From Gigaspora margarita (taxonomy: Eukaryota; Glomeromycota; Glomeromycetes; Diversisporales; Gigasporaceae), in the NCBI GenBank assembly GCA_009809945.1, contig WTPW01000326.1, forward strand, positions 163,599 through 227,598: a DNA stretch of 64,000 nt. The letters are read 5' to 3'. Shown here piece after piece: positions 24,430 to 36,304 of this stretch (within the stretch, counting starts at the first letter, position 1; every line of letters begins with the position of its first letter). Below the pieces are notes generated by a model. That model ran no database searches, was not told the DNA's origin, and saw only the letters and a list, made by a program, of their open reading frames with translations. The position numbers were made by a program, and so were the translations under genes.

Positions 24430-24817
24430 AACACTATTATGGATTCCTGCTATAACAATATTTGTATACTATTATAAATTTGAAAAATGTGACTGACCCA
24501 CTATAAATTCGAATTATTATAAAATCTTGTAAAGTTCTCAGCTTTGTATAATTTACAAAAAAAAAGATCACTATTTATAAATAGATTTGCATAGTTAAAT
24601 AATTAAAAAGGTGCTAGGCACAATCTAATTTGTATTATTATAGCAGTTATTATAGCTTTCATTCAGATACCATATTCTATTATGAATAAATACACCTTTA
24701 TTAAAATTTTAAACTCAAATATTTTAACAAATATCTAATTAAACTTAATAAACTTTATTTATTTAAATTTTATAGATTTCTAAAGTTTAAGTTAAAAATT
24801 TTAATTAAGTTTAGTTA
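24430..24817. other. AT-rich non-coding
   Basis: No frame or repeat end recognised. Confidence 0.4.
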
Positions 24818-25068
24818 GACTGTTCGAAATTACAATTTCAGTTAACATTCTCTTCCTACTAGCTCTAAGAGCTCCTGTCTAGAATTAAACATGCCAATCA
24901 GAATGCTCATCTTGTTTTAGGATTCCAATAAGTTACATGCTTATAAGTCAACCAATAATTATGTGTTTATTTTTTGCAAATTAATATGTTTGTTTAATTT
25001 GACCTCCTCCTCCTACCACGTTAAGCTTTTTAAGAGAATGTTAAATGAAATTATAAATTTAAATGGCC
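24818..25068. mobile_element. Harbinger/Tourist-like MITE, TTA duplication
   Basis: GACTGTTCGAAATTAC and CAGTTAACATTCTC at the left match, reversed, GAGAATGTTAAATG and AAATGGCC at the right. TTA flanks both ends (24,815-24,817 and 25,069-25,071). A 3-bp TTA/TAA duplication with GGCC ends fits PIF/Harbinger MITEs; a better preserved relative is at 54,204-54,467. Confidence 0.6.
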
Positions 25069-25069
25069 T

Positions 25070-25590
25070 TAGATAGTTTTCAAAATACTTGAGTTTAAAT
25101 TTTCAAAAAAGGGGGTGCTTATTTATGATAGAATACAGTACTTATAGCTAATTTGAAATCAATAGAACACTTAATAAATTTTTGTGATAACTGATAATTA
25201 TTTTTCAGCAATAAAAATGTAGTTTTTGATAAAACTTTTAGCTAGTATAAGATTATATTGAAGTGATATACTAGCAGACAATATAATTATCCAAAACTAC
25301 ATTTTTATTACTAAAAATTTACTGTAATTTTAATAATTATAATATGACAGTTATGAAATAGTGAAATTTAATATTATTATTGCATTATAGTGAAATCCAC
25401 TTCATAATAAAAAACATAATAAAATGCAAATTTCAACCAACTTTAATACAATCTACAATGCAGATTTCACACCTCGCAACTCAGATTTTATCCTGTTCTA
25501 TTATATTTTTTTCACTTAACAACCTTGCGCTACCTTTATTAATTACTTTTTAAGTACAACATACAAACTAATATTACATGGTATGCTATT
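25070..25590. other. AT-rich non-coding with a weak inverted repeat
   Basis: GCAATAAAAATGTAGTTTT near 25,210 is inverted as AAAACTACATTTTTATTAC near 25,300. No gene seen. Confidence 0.4.
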
Positions 25591-25595
25591 ACCTG

Positions 25596-26131
25596 GCATT
25601 CTACTAATGCCCAGGTATGGTAGCTGCACTGAGCCTTATTCCTCCAAGCAAACTCCGCCGAATCGCACGGTCATAAGCTTGTTGGTACGGATCGCAGTCC
25701 AGACACGCCGCCACGAGTTCTTGAAGCATCCTTTCAGACTTTGACCTTTCAATACGTCTCGTGACTTCGGTTATTCAAGTAGTTCTGACTCAAGGACGAT
25801 CCCGGGGTTTTGATTTCAACAACTGCGGTGCCACTTCTATTCGGAATGCCTGCGGCCGGGTCTCCTTCACAACGAGAGTACAACTGGCCACATGTGCACT
25901 TTTGGTGCCTAATTTGAGTAGTCCGCCTGAAGGTTTCACACCAGCTGCCATGCCTGCAACCCAACTACAGGAATTGCCTATTTAAGCTCTCTGATTATGC
26001 AGAGCCTCTTTCCCAATTTGGTGACCCGCATCATGGATTTTTAAGATTTCGCTGCTACCAAAAATCGAACTAGCAACCTTCCAATTTGCATCCTCGGAGC
26101 ATAACCGCTATGCTATCGGCCTGGAGGACAT
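25596..26131 (-). mobile_element. GC-rich tRNA-derived SINE-like element
   Basis: Reading the minus strand from 26,131, the head looks like a tRNA-derived RNA polymerase III promoter: an A-box-like TAGCATAGCGGTTA followed about 35 bases later by a B-box-like GCTAGTTCGATTT. About 450 bases of CpG-containing, GC-rich sequence follow. The tail ends in a small hairpin (CCTGGCATTCTA and its partner ATGCCCAGG) near 25,590-25,615. Its composition is strikingly unlike the A+T-rich surroundings. Open frames of about 70 codons exist on both strands (25,749-25,985) but look incidental. A true tRNA gene was considered, but the stems are imperfect and the sequence continues as a long body. Confidence 0.55.
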
Positions 26132-26139
26132 CCTGTTAT

Positions 26140-26950
26140 ATTATAATTACTACAATATTCATCACATGTCATACTAATTTTCAAATCAAGCACAAAATTT
26201 GCTAATGATCAATATCACTGCTATAGCATTCAATTAATTAATTAATATATTGCAACAATTGTGATAGTAATATCAATTGTTAGTGAACTTTGAGGTGGCT
26301 GCTCTGGCATGCTCATAGATACATATTAGTATATATGAATGCGAATTGATTTTAAAAATGTCTATTTAAACTTCCATTAATTGCAAAGCATATTTGTAGT
26401 TAAAGTGAATTGTCTTGGTGAGAATTTTGCAATTTTCAACTATTTTGTCAGAAGGCTTTTAGCGCATCCTATACCTATAGAGTACATTAAATTTTTTGTA
26501 TCTATTATTTTATCATATGATATTATATATAAAACCCATAATACCAACATTGTCTATATTAGGTTAGAGTTAGAGTAAGAGCTATGTAAGGGTTAGAGTT
26601 TAGGATATTATATAGTAAAATCTTTCAAGGAAAACCTTTTATTAATGCACAAAAGGTGGTTTAGTATATAGTTTTTTTTGCAAAATGAGTGATTTTTGTT
26701 AAAAAGAATGTTTGTTACAAATTTTTCTGATTGGATAATATTATATCTGATCTTGAATTTTGGTGGCAATCTATAGGTCACATAATGCAGTATATGTACC
26801 TTTGAATACATATATATAATCTTTTAATTCTAATATTTAAAAGTAATAACTACCTTAATATTTTTAAAATTTTATAAAAATTTGTAATTATATATGATTT
26901 GTTATGCTAGATTATTTTCTTAATTTTAAAAGTTAGTTAACTTAATAAAA
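26140..26950. other. AT-rich non-coding with telomere-like words
   Basis: 26,556-26,605 carries TTAGAGTTAGAGT and AAGGGTTAGAGTT variants. Two open frames of about 65 codons (26,381-26,578 plus; 26,608-26,811 minus) lack motifs and are not called. Confidence 0.45.
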
Positions 26951-27503
26951 AATTAACTTGGGTTGGAATCCTGCAGCCTAGTAGTTAGGTACCCAACCCT
27001 CTACAAGCGGATTTCAGGTTCAAGTCCTAGTAGAGGTGGTTCTATGAATACTTGAATATACTTACCATGGAAAGTTCAAGTAAGTACAACTTTGGATTAG
27101 AAATTTCCAGAAGGAAGTCCATTGTGAAGAAGTTGGCACTACATATAACAGCAGTTACAGAAGGTTCTAATTATATAAAGGTTGTGCATATAAATTCTCA
27201 TATGCACAAGTAGCACCATCAACCCTAATGCTGTATTAGAAAACTTGATTGGGAGGATAACTGGGCAGTAATTAAAATTGGGGTAGTGAGAAAAGTGGTA
27301 AACACAAAAGGATCTATAGTAAATAATTGGCCTTATCAAAATTGAAATACCTCTGGCAATATACAGAAATTACTAACCAATAAGAAGTTGAAGCATGGAG
27401 ACGTGTATGTGTCAAGACCCAACGGAGCTCTGGGTGTACCCATATGGGGTCTTTGGATGTTACAAGGATCTGGGACCACCAATACAGGTATAGCTAGTAC
27501 AAG

Positions 27504-27911
27504 CAGTATTGGCACATGACCAGGTTATAACAGGTCATATCAAATTTAATTAGTAAGATTATATGATTGTAGTTATATGATTTTATTAATTAAACTTGGT
27601 GATATAATCTTTATGACTTAGTTATATGACCTCAGCAATTAAACTTAGTGATATGATCTGTTATGATCTGGTTATATGACTTTATTGTGATATGACCTGT
27701 TATGACCAATCATAACAGGTCATATCACAATAAAGTTATATAACCAGGTCATAACAGATCATATCACTAAGTTTAATTGCTGAGGTCATATAACTAAGTC
27801 ATAAAGATTATATCACCAAGTTTAATTAATAAAATCATATAACTACAATCATATAATCTTACTAATTAAATTTGATATAACCTGTTATGACCTGGTCATG
27901 TGTCAATACTG
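27504..27911. mobile_element. hAT MITE, palindromic, 408 bp
   Basis: Starts CAGTATTGGCACATGACC and ends GGTCATGTGTCAATACTG; the whole element is a near-perfect palindrome centred near 27,707. CAGTGTTGG-like ends and 8-bp flanking octamers AGTACAAG (27,496-27,503) and GGTACAAG (27,912-27,919) fit the hAT superfamily. A related, interrupted copy is at 60,324-60,553. Confidence 0.85.
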
Positions 27912-29388
27912 GGTACAAGTGCATGCAGTGGTAAACAGGGGTTACAACCAGTGTTTAAAATTGATCTGTGGAATTTGTGAAGCGCAAACTAAAAATTTAA
28001 TCTGCAATTTTTTTTAAGGATATATGCAGATTCCGCAAATATGCAAAAAAAAGGTTCTGCAGAATTTCTGTATATTAAAAAAATTTTTTTGTTTTGCAGA
28101 TTATATATTAGGTAAATCTGCGGGCATTTATTAAAAAATTTATTGATCACTACGCTCCTTTAATAACATCTATATAATTAGGCCACCGAGAAGCTACTAA
28201 AAATACATAATAATGCCTTATACTAGAAAGGTAAAATTAACATGGCTATGGCGATACAATTATAGAAGATATATAACAGCTTAAAAATTTATACAAATGT
28301 GGAAATGATTATTACAATATATGTTATACATATATATATGCATACATATTCTGGATTTGGATCTTTACTGTATTCGGCTTCTAGGTAACAGGATTATAAT
28401 CAAAATTGGCTAGATTAGCAAATAGTATGAAAGTGAAAGCTCATCGTTACGGTTATAATTTGTTCTAAAATTATGCATTAGTAAATATTCGATCCTCTTT
28501 TTTCTAATAAATAATATCATTATGTAATCAGTATAAAACAAGATCAAAGATATTATTTAGAATAAGCAAAAATATGATTAGTATTAGGTTTAGAGATGCA
28601 AATAAAACTAAAAAAAAACAAAAATTATAAATTGCACTGATATTAGCAGCAAGGTTTTTTTAATATTGTGTTGTATAATTAAAAATATCAAGAAACTTGT
28701 GATGCTAGACAAAAAGTATTAATTTATTATCAAAGAACTGCTAGATAGATAATCTTAATGAATGTATAAATTAATTATTAATTAGTTAGAATAGGCGTAA
28801 AATATTTATTATTATATAAAAATGAAATATTTTATTTTTAGTCAATTGTAATAATAGCGATATAAAGGTAACAATAACAGTATTTGTATATAAATCTTGA
28901 TTAAATCATATTAAATGATTAATTAATAAAAGTGATATACATAGGTTATCGATAAATAATTAAACTAATCTTGGTAAGGGAAGTGACAAAAATCAGGTGA
29001 TTTTTTAGGGGGAGGGAGGGTAAAAAATATTGAAATTATATATAGGAACCTGATCAAATTTATATTAAAGAGGGGGTAGGTCTCTAATAAAAAATAATTA
29101 GGTGATTAATGATACGGTCCTAAGTAATTTATGCAATATATATATAATAGCAAAAGAAAATCCATTATTGAGCCTTTAGTTATTTAGCGCAAATACAATT
29201 AAAAGGCTAATAACAGGTTTTTTCTTGGCAGTACTAATATAATTTCATATTTTATAAATTTATAATAATAATTTTTTATCATTTATAAAAATTGTCAATG
29301 AGTACTATTTAAAAAATGTACAATTTATCTGCAAAATTAAATTTGCTCAAGTTAATAGCTTGTTAGATAAGGCTTTTTTAGGGTTCCG

Positions 29389-29664
29389 CAATTTGATTTG
29401 ATCTTCAAATATTTGAATCAAATATTTGATCAAATTCAAATTCAAATTTGACTATATTTGATTTGATCAAATTCAAATCTGGCCAAATTTGATTTGATTT
29501 GACAAATATTTGATTTGATTTGAAAATTACTATTAAAAATTCAAATTCAAATCAAATTCAAATCCAAATATTTGAATCAAATCAAATTCAAATCAGGGTC
29601 AATTTGATTTGATCAAATTCAAATTGACCCAATATTTGATTTGATTTGAATTTGAGGAACCCTA
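29389..29664. mobile_element. hAT-type MITE, AGGGTTCC family, exact 8-bp duplication
   Basis: Starts TAGGGTTCCGCAATTTGA and ends TTTGAGGAACCCTA. GGCTTTTT is identical on both sides (29,381-29,388 and 29,665-29,672). The interior is the reverse complement of the 22,393-22,678 copy. It lies upstream of the transposase reading region of the enclosing hAT element. Confidence 0.9.
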
Positions 29665-29789
29665 GGCTTTTTATACACATATTATGGATAAATTTGTTAT
29701 TTGTAGTGAAAAAGCTTTTTTTTAAACCAAAAACGTAAAGATAATGCATATAAAAATGACCAATCTTATTCTAGACCACAATTTAAAGA

Positions 29790-31926
29790 AACTTTAAAAA
29801 AAAATCTAAAGACAAGAAGCATAAAAGAACAGATTGGAATCCAGAATGGCCAAACCAATTTCCATGAATAGATTAATGTATTGTTGATGGAAAGCCTTTT
29901 TTTATTTTGTCTTTGGTGCAAAAAGCATCCAACTGCTGGTAATATTTTTGTAAAAGGTTGTAGTACTTTTCAAAAAAATTATCTTAAACAACATATAAAA
30001 ATAAGTGATTATATTAATGCTATGAAAACTTTTAACCAACCTGCTAATCAAACAGATTTGTTTACTGGGTTTTCTGTTCAAGCTGATCATAATAAATTAG
30101 AAATTATTTCAAAGATGCGATGTGTATATTTATGTGCTCAAAAGCATCTTCCAATGTTTGCTTACCCAGATATTGTTAATTTGATGAATATAAATTTTAA
30201 GATCAGACCAAATTAATATATGAAAGTGAAGTTCAAACTTTGGCACCACCATTTTTTGGACCAAAGAAAGAAAAATTAAGTTCAGATTTTTTAGAAAGTT
30301 CAAATTATGCAGAATACTGTTTCTGGAAATATGTTTTTATATGCAATTGCAATAGCAATTAAAGAGTCAGTTTTAGAAGAATTAAAAAAATCAACAGCTT
30401 GGAGTTTGTTAATTGATAAAAGTAATACAATTATACATAATAAAACTTGTGCAATTGTAAGCAAATATATAGCAAATAACATTTCAGTTCTTTGATATCT
30501 TGGATTAATTGAATTAGAAGAAGTTGATGCAATGGATAATATGAATAATTTGAATAATTTTTTTTAGCAAAAATGTTAAAACCTTTAAAATTATTACATT
30601 TTGGAAGTGATAGTGATAGTAAAATGATAGGTTAGTATTATTAATTTTTAATTATTTGTAAATTATATTTTTTAATTTATTTTACATATATTTAAGGAAT
30701 TTGAAATAGTGTTTCTGCCAAGCTTAAAAAGTTAAATCCTTTTATGAGTAATTGTCATTGTATTGCTCATCGATTAGCTTTGGCAGAAAAAGATTTAGCA
30801 AAGGATGTACCATATTTTCTTGATTATAAAATTACTATTAAAGAACTTAATGCATATTTGCTAATTCTCATAGCCGATGGCAAAATCTTCAACTAATTCA
30901 AGCACAAGAGAATGAAACTCCTGAACTATCAATTTTACAAGTTGTATCAACTCAATGGTTATCTTTATCAAATGCTATATCAAATTTACATCAAATAATT
31001 TTTTTGTAATTGATGCACTTCAAGCTGATGCAGTAAATAATTCTACAACCAAAGCAAAGTTATGTGCACAAAATTTATTAGAGGAACTAGATGCTAATTT
31101 TATTTTAGCAACAAAGTTTCTTGCAGATATTTTATCAATAATATTAGCATTATGTAAAGTATTTCAATCAGACTATGTAGCTCTTTCAGATATTCACCAA
31201 GAGTTAAATAAAACAATCAATTCTATTACCATTAAGTTTATTGGATATCCTGATGAAAATATTGATCCAACATTGGGAACACACCTACGTGATTATTGCA
31301 CACAGAATTCAATTGATATAATTCCTAATTTTGTCAAAGAATTTGCTAAAGCAATGATAATTAATTTGTGATCTCAATTTCCTAATACAACACTATATAA
31401 TTCAATGCGTATTTTTGATTTTAAACAAGTTCCAACAACAATACAACAAATGAGTACTTTTGGAGAAGAAGAAATTAAGTATCTTGCAAAATATTATGGA
31501 GAAGATAAAATTGAAAATGGTCAAGTATTTTTAGCTATTATCAATAAATATGAGCTTATTAAAGAATGGAGATTAGCTAAATTAATTTTGTGCAATTTTA
31601 CAACTTTTCAATTTGTTGAAGGATGGGAGTTTATTTTTTGTACTACTCAATTTATTACTCAATACCCTAATTTAACACAAATTATTCATTTAGCATTAAT
31701 AGTTCCTGTTTCAAATAGAAATGTTGAGCATGTATTTTCTTAACAAAATTTAATTAAGACAAAGCTTTGTAATCAAATGAAATTACGTGCACTTAATTCT
31801 TATTTAATGATAGTTATGAATGGTCCTCCTTTAAATAAATTTGATTTTGAAAAGGCATATAATTTATGAAAACACAGTCCTAGAAAAAATAGTGGTAAAA
31901 TTGCACAAATATATTTTATTAAATAA
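29790..31926 (+). pseudogene. hAT transposase pseudogene
   Basis: Reading the plus strand gives a hAT transposase with a BED-like zinc-binding start (FCLWCKKHPT, near 29,905-29,935). Next come a core containing WSLLIDKSNTI (near 30,400) and YLGLIELEEVDAMDN (near 30,496), then FGSDSDSKMIG (near 30,600), CHCIAHRLALAEKDL (near 30,753) and a C-terminal dimerisation region (LALIVPVSNRNVEHVFS, near 31,693-31,740). A 66-bp intron fits 30,631-30,696 (GTTAGT...TTTAAG). In-frame stops are TGA at about 29,857, 30,493, 30,702, 31,369 and 31,867 and TAA at 31,741. Frame changes occur near 30,210, near 30,312, after 30,560 and elsewhere. Longest intact pieces are 30,955-31,371 and 31,405-31,743. Loss of function is clear; the exact start is not. 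Confidence 0.9.
30631..30696 (+). other. probable intron in the hAT transposase pseudogene
   Basis: GTTAGT at the 5' end and TTTAAG at the 3' end enclose 66 very A+T-rich bases. Splicing joins the conserved SKMIG segment to NSVSAKLKKLNPF, the expected order for hAT transposases. One TGA remains just after the junction. Confidence 0.6.
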
Positions 31927-32757
31927 AATTTTATTTCTGTATATTAAATTAATTTCTGCAGATATATGATTTAATAAAAATGTAATATGCAAGTTGATAT
32001 ACTAATTTCACAGTTTATATTAAAATATCAAATGTATTCTGTATAAAATTTTAAAATCCAATTTTAAATACTGGCTACAACTGCTAAAAATCATAATGAA
32101 ACAATGACACATCTGTAACTCCTAAGCCTCAAGATGCTATTCAACTATATTTGGCACTCGAAGCACTTGCGAAACATGTCCAGATATCTCATTACCATAT
32201 AGGAAAGTACAGTCATTAGCACATTACATTAAGTTCTGGGTTCTGAAGTCACAGGAAACCAGCTAGTTGCAGCAGCATGCAGGCTTGAGATACTTACCCA
32301 ATGTGGTAGAGGCAGCTGCATGGCTTGAGATACTAACTCCTGAAAAGTACGTTAGTAGGAACTTGAGAATACTCTTTATGTATACCAAATTGAAAGTATA
32401 AAGCACCCACTTGGCAATACATACCAAATTGGAAGTTTATATTAGGTAATATGGGTAAAGTGGTGAACATGTGAATACTAATTAGCAGTTGGTGAAGGAT
32501 ATACAAAAACCAGATTAGCTGTATAGTGGGAATATGGAAGGCTCTAGTGAGTTTTAGCCATGAATAAATGGTTGACTAACATAAAGTCCTAGTTTCAATA
32601 CTTGTATATAATAAATATGTGTTTACGGCACTACCATATGTCAATTTGCTTAAGTATTAATAAAGTTTGGAGCAGGTGCTACACCCAGGGTTCCTCTAAA
32701 TATTAAAAAAAAAATAAAAATAAAAAATTAACTTTTACTATATACATATTATTTTAA

Positions 32758-32998
32758 GGGTTTTATAATTTAGTGCACCCTGCACTATGGTGCACTTTAT
32801 AGTAACAAATACAAACAATAATTAGAGTTAGAGTTAGGGTTAAAATTAGAGTTAAGATTAAAATCAAAGTTTTAAAATATTTGTAAAATCGTGAGAGAAG
32901 CATTTTTGTTAGTAAGACAACAGGGGTTACCCTAGTAAAATTTTAAGATACATCAAAGAGGTGCACTGTAGTGCAAGTGCACTAAATTTTAAAACCCT
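32758..32998. mobile_element. MITE with GGGTTTTA/AAAACCCT ends, exact 8-bp duplication
   Basis: GGGTTTTATAATTTAGTGCA at the left and TGCACTAAATTTTAAAACCC at the right are inverted. TATTTTAA flanks both sides (32,750-32,757 and 32,999-33,006). It carries telomere-like TTAGAGTTAGAGTTAGGG text inside (32,820-32,865). Confidence 0.75.
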
Positions 32999-33219
32999 TA
33001 TTTTAATTATTTTTTAATATTATAGTTTTTACATTCATGTAACTTTGTACAAAATTAAATAATTTTAATTATTTTAAAAAGTACTACATAAAATTTTTTG
33101 ATTTTTTTGTATTTAAAAGATATAAATTTAATAAATTTATATTTTTATTTTTAGCTTAATATCTTATAAATTTAGCTCTATATATATTTTAAAAGGTGTT
33201 CACAATAATATAGTAGACC

Positions 33220-34620
33220 ACTGTAATTGATATAAAAAGTGATATAGTAGAAGTATTTTTAAAAGTTTTATATATAATTATAGACAGTTGTTATATAGAA
33301 AAGTTAAATTAATACTAAGTAAATTATTTTTTAAGCAATAGAAAAGTTTTCAAAAGAACAAATTACATTTAACATGAAATTTTCATGCAAATTGGATAAC
33401 TTTTTATTAGTAGATTTTTTTATATATCTACAAATATAGAAATATAAAAAAAAACTGTATTAATGAAATAAAATAATTTTTATGAAGTTTCTAGAGTAAA
33501 TGTATTTTGTTCTCCTAAACAACTTTTCTTATTGCATAAAAATCAATTTGCTTAGTATTATTTGACTTTTATATATATAAAGATTTTTTAAAATTTATTT
33601 TAAAAAATTTTATATATGATCATTAATTGTTGCTATATATAAAAGTCAAAAATAATACTAAGCAAATCAATTTTTATACAATATAAAAAGTTATTCAGAA
33701 GAATAAAATACATTTATTATAAAATTTTCTTGTAAATTAATTGATATTTCATACATTTTTTCTTTTATGTTTCTATAAAAAAATTACAAATTTTTTTTAG
33801 CTATATTCATAGATATATAAAATAAAAAAATATAACTAGTAAAATGTTATCAAATTTGTATAGTAAATTTTATAGTAGGTGTATTTTGTTCTCCTGAATA
33901 ACTTATTTTATTGCTTAAAAATCGATTTACTTAGTATTATTTTTGACTTTTATATATAGCAATTATCAATGATCATATAAAAAATATTTTAAAAATAAAA
34001 TTTAAAAATTTTTTATATATGGGGCACAGTTAATTAAAACATGGCTTATAGCTTTTTTTCTATTTTGAAAAAATCACATTTAAAATTTAGTATAACAATA
34101 ACAATGATGATCTATCATTAGTATAACCTGTTTGATCTACATGAATTAGCCAATCATACAAGCTCTTTTCTACGACTATGCAGCAAGGATCAACAAGCTA
34201 ATTTCTAAAATCTATTTTTAAATCGCTTCTATTTACATACGGCATTTAGAAAAATAGGCATCGACAAAAATTTTATTATGTAAATCGATGCTTTAAATGC
34301 TAAATTATATAGTTGAATGCATGCTTTATTTGATAGTATTGTTGACTCATTTTTGCAAAAAATGCCATAAGCCGTATTTTAATTGACCACCCCCTATATA
34401 ATCATTGATAGTTGTTACATATAAAAGTCAAATAATACTAAGTAAAATAATTTTTAAGTAAAAATAAAAGTTGACACAAACAAATAACCTGCTGTTCTCC
34501 AAACAATACTTTGTTTTGAGAACAAAATACACCTACTATAAAATTTCATATCAATTGGTTAATATTTTATTAATATATTTTTTTTTTTATTTTATATTTT
34601 TACAAAAAAAATTTCAAATT
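33220..34620. repeat. array of alternating inverted repeats
   Basis: Units in alternating orientation share ATAAAAGTCAAAAATAATAC, TAAGCAAATCAATTTTTA and GAACAAAATACATTTA, near 33,280-33,420, 33,470-33,740, 33,830-34,000 and 34,400-34,560. A further piece lies at 35,850-35,965. A MITE interrupts at 34,021-34,394. Confidence 0.6.
34021..34394. mobile_element. MITE with GGGGCACAGTTAATTAAAAC ends
   Basis: GGGGCACAGTTAATTAAAAC and CATGGCTTATAGC at the left match, reversed, GCCATAAGCCGTATTTTAAT and TGACCACCCC at the right. TATAT lies on both sides. It sits inside the inverted-repeat array and has no coding frame. Confidence 0.65.
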
Positions 34621-34624
34621 TTTT

Positions 34625-35849
34625 AGCAATATTCATAGAAAAGTAAAATAAAAACAATACTAATACAAGTTAGAACATTGCTAATTTTACTCTAAATAAT
34701 ATCATTTAGTTTAGAAATTAGGTCAAGAGACAGGTCAGAAGTCAGCTTGAAAGCCTGGTATTAATGATCACTACTATTACATAATCGACAAATATATCAA
34801 TCAACATATTAATTATATTATTATTTACTAAATAAATTTTATTTTTTAAATATGTTAATTCAAATATTTTATTTAAAATAAAATGCACCAACTCATATGC
34901 AATTATATATTATATATACTATATTTCTATACTTAATACAGTTTGTGGTGCTCCACTTATACTTAGCAACACCTGCAGAGTTCGCTTCACTCACTCTGTA
35001 GTTGCTTGCTATAGCTATCACCTCCGATCCTTTAATCTAAATGCCTAATATACCCAATATGATTCTAACTCTGATTCTAACTCTAAAGCTATTAATGTCA
35101 TGAAAAACAAAACCAATATGAAAAAACCTAACACACAATATGATAAACAAAATGACAAACAGAACATTAAACATAGCATAACTAAACTCAGCACCAACAA
35201 TGAACCTATTTAGTAATGTATCAAAAAAGTGAAAGAGTTAGTATTGTACTAACACAAATCTGAAGGCAAAAAGAAAAAAAAACAAAACATAATGTCCAGG
35301 TAAAAGAATAACCAACAATAGAAAAGAAACAACAAATAATGATACTAGCAACAAAGAATCACTGGAATGGACAACAGGACAGTACAGTAATAGTACCAAA
35401 ACAGAGAATAAAATGCAAATAATGACACCAAAGGCAAAGAATAACCAAATTGATAACACCAATGATGAAAAAAGAAGTGCCAAATAAGACACCAAATAAT
35501 GAAAAAAGAACTCACCAAAATCATTGACATCATGACAAAAGTGAAAAAGCAACAATGATGATGAAAATCACCAACTTGAATCATGAGAAACACATTAAAC
35601 AATAATACTAATAACAAAACTGTTACTGAAAAAAAATAAATAAAAAGCATTAGTACAAGACAAAGTGAATAAAAAAAAGAAAAAAAGCAAAAAGAACAAG
35701 CAAACAAAAATATAGTAAAGAAAGAAATACAAAAAAAAAATACTTATAGTAGATTGATTATATAACTGGTATTGATTATATAAACAATAACAATCTTTAT
35801 CCGACATAGGTAATATCACCTAGGATAAAAATAAGTTAAAATCTACAAT
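34625..35849. repeat. non-coding; A+C-skewed low complexity from about 35,080
   Basis: 34,930-35,040 is slightly GC-richer without a recognisable feature. From 35,080 to 35,730 the plus strand is dominated by A with C (AACAAAACC, AATAATGACACC, ACCAACAATG), resembling the tracts at 9.9 and 11.1 kb. Long minus-strand frames of Phe, Leu, Ser and Val follow from the skew. Confidence 0.5.
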
Positions 35850-35968
35850 TTGCATAAAAATTTCAAATTATATATTTTATTCTTCTGAACAACTATACTT
35901 ATTGCATAAAAGTTGATTTAATTATTAAAATTGTAACTTTTCTATATGGCAACTATCTATAATCATAT

Positions 35969-36300
35969 GGAGTAAGTCAATAGAAATCAAGCAAATTTTT
36001 TATAAAAAATTTTTTAAAACTTTGAACAGAAATAACTTAACAAAAATTTAATCAAATTTGATAAAATTTTTTAAAAATAATTTTATAAACCTTATAGAAT
36101 TAATTTTTTTAAAAAAAGTTATAAAGTTATCAAAATTTAATCAAATTTGATAAAATTTTTTTAAAATTAATTTCATAAACCTTATAGAATTAATTTTTAA
36201 AAAAAGTATAAAATTTGATCAAGTTTTAGTTAAATTAGCTTTATTTAAACTTTAAAAAAAAATATAAAAAAAACTAGCTTGATTTCTATTGACTCACCCC
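35969..36300. mobile_element. MITE, GTAAGTCAATAGAAATCAAGC family, ATAT duplication
   Basis: Starts GGAGTAAGTCAATAGAAATC and ends GATTTCTATTGACTCACCCC, with ATAT on both sides (35,965-35,968 and 36,301-36,304). The interior is partly duplicated (36,040-36,110 resembles 36,125-36,200). Same family as 20,667-20,912. Confidence 0.75.
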
Positions 36301-36304
36301 ATAT

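Larger units (their letters stand above)
27949..32073 (+). mobile_element. complete hAT transposon, 4.1 kb, dead transposase
   Basis: The left end CAGTGTTTAAAATTGATC and right end CCAATTTTAAATACTG are inverted with few mismatches. GTTACAAC (27,941-27,948) and GCTACAAC (32,074-32,081) are 8-bp target duplications with one mismatch. The element contains a decayed hAT transposase gene (29,790-31,926) and a nested MITE (29,389-29,664). Because ends and duplications are well preserved, the insertion is much younger than the satellites around it, yet its gene is inactive. Confidence 0.9.
26962..32620 (+). repeat. tRNA-headed repeat split by two hAT-type insertions
   Basis: 26,975-27,030 has an A-box-like TAGTAGTTAGGTA and a B-box-like GGTTCAAGTCC about 38 bases later, suggesting a tRNA-derived SINE head. 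Moderately GC-richer sequence runs to 27,503. It then appears to resume after the insertions at 32,082 and to continue to about 32,620, judged by similar composition and by the target duplications that bracket each insertion. No protein was recognised in it. The outer borders are uncertain. Confidence 0.4.

Noticed and set aside
25749-25985. Overlapping frames on both strands with Cys and Arg
   Set aside because: They lie inside the GC-rich SINE-like element and overlap each other; no known domain is present.
26040-26131. tRNA gene on the minus strand
   Set aside because: The same reason: imperfect stems and a long continuous GC-rich body downstream.
26975-27030. tRNA gene
   Set aside because: A- and B-box-like words are present but the cloverleaf stems do not form properly, so a SINE head is more likely.
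35238-35819. Three overlapping minus-strand frames of 74-120 codons that resemble membrane proteins
   Set aside because: All three frames are open at once, as expected from the A+C skew of the plus strand; no motif or start context supports any of them.
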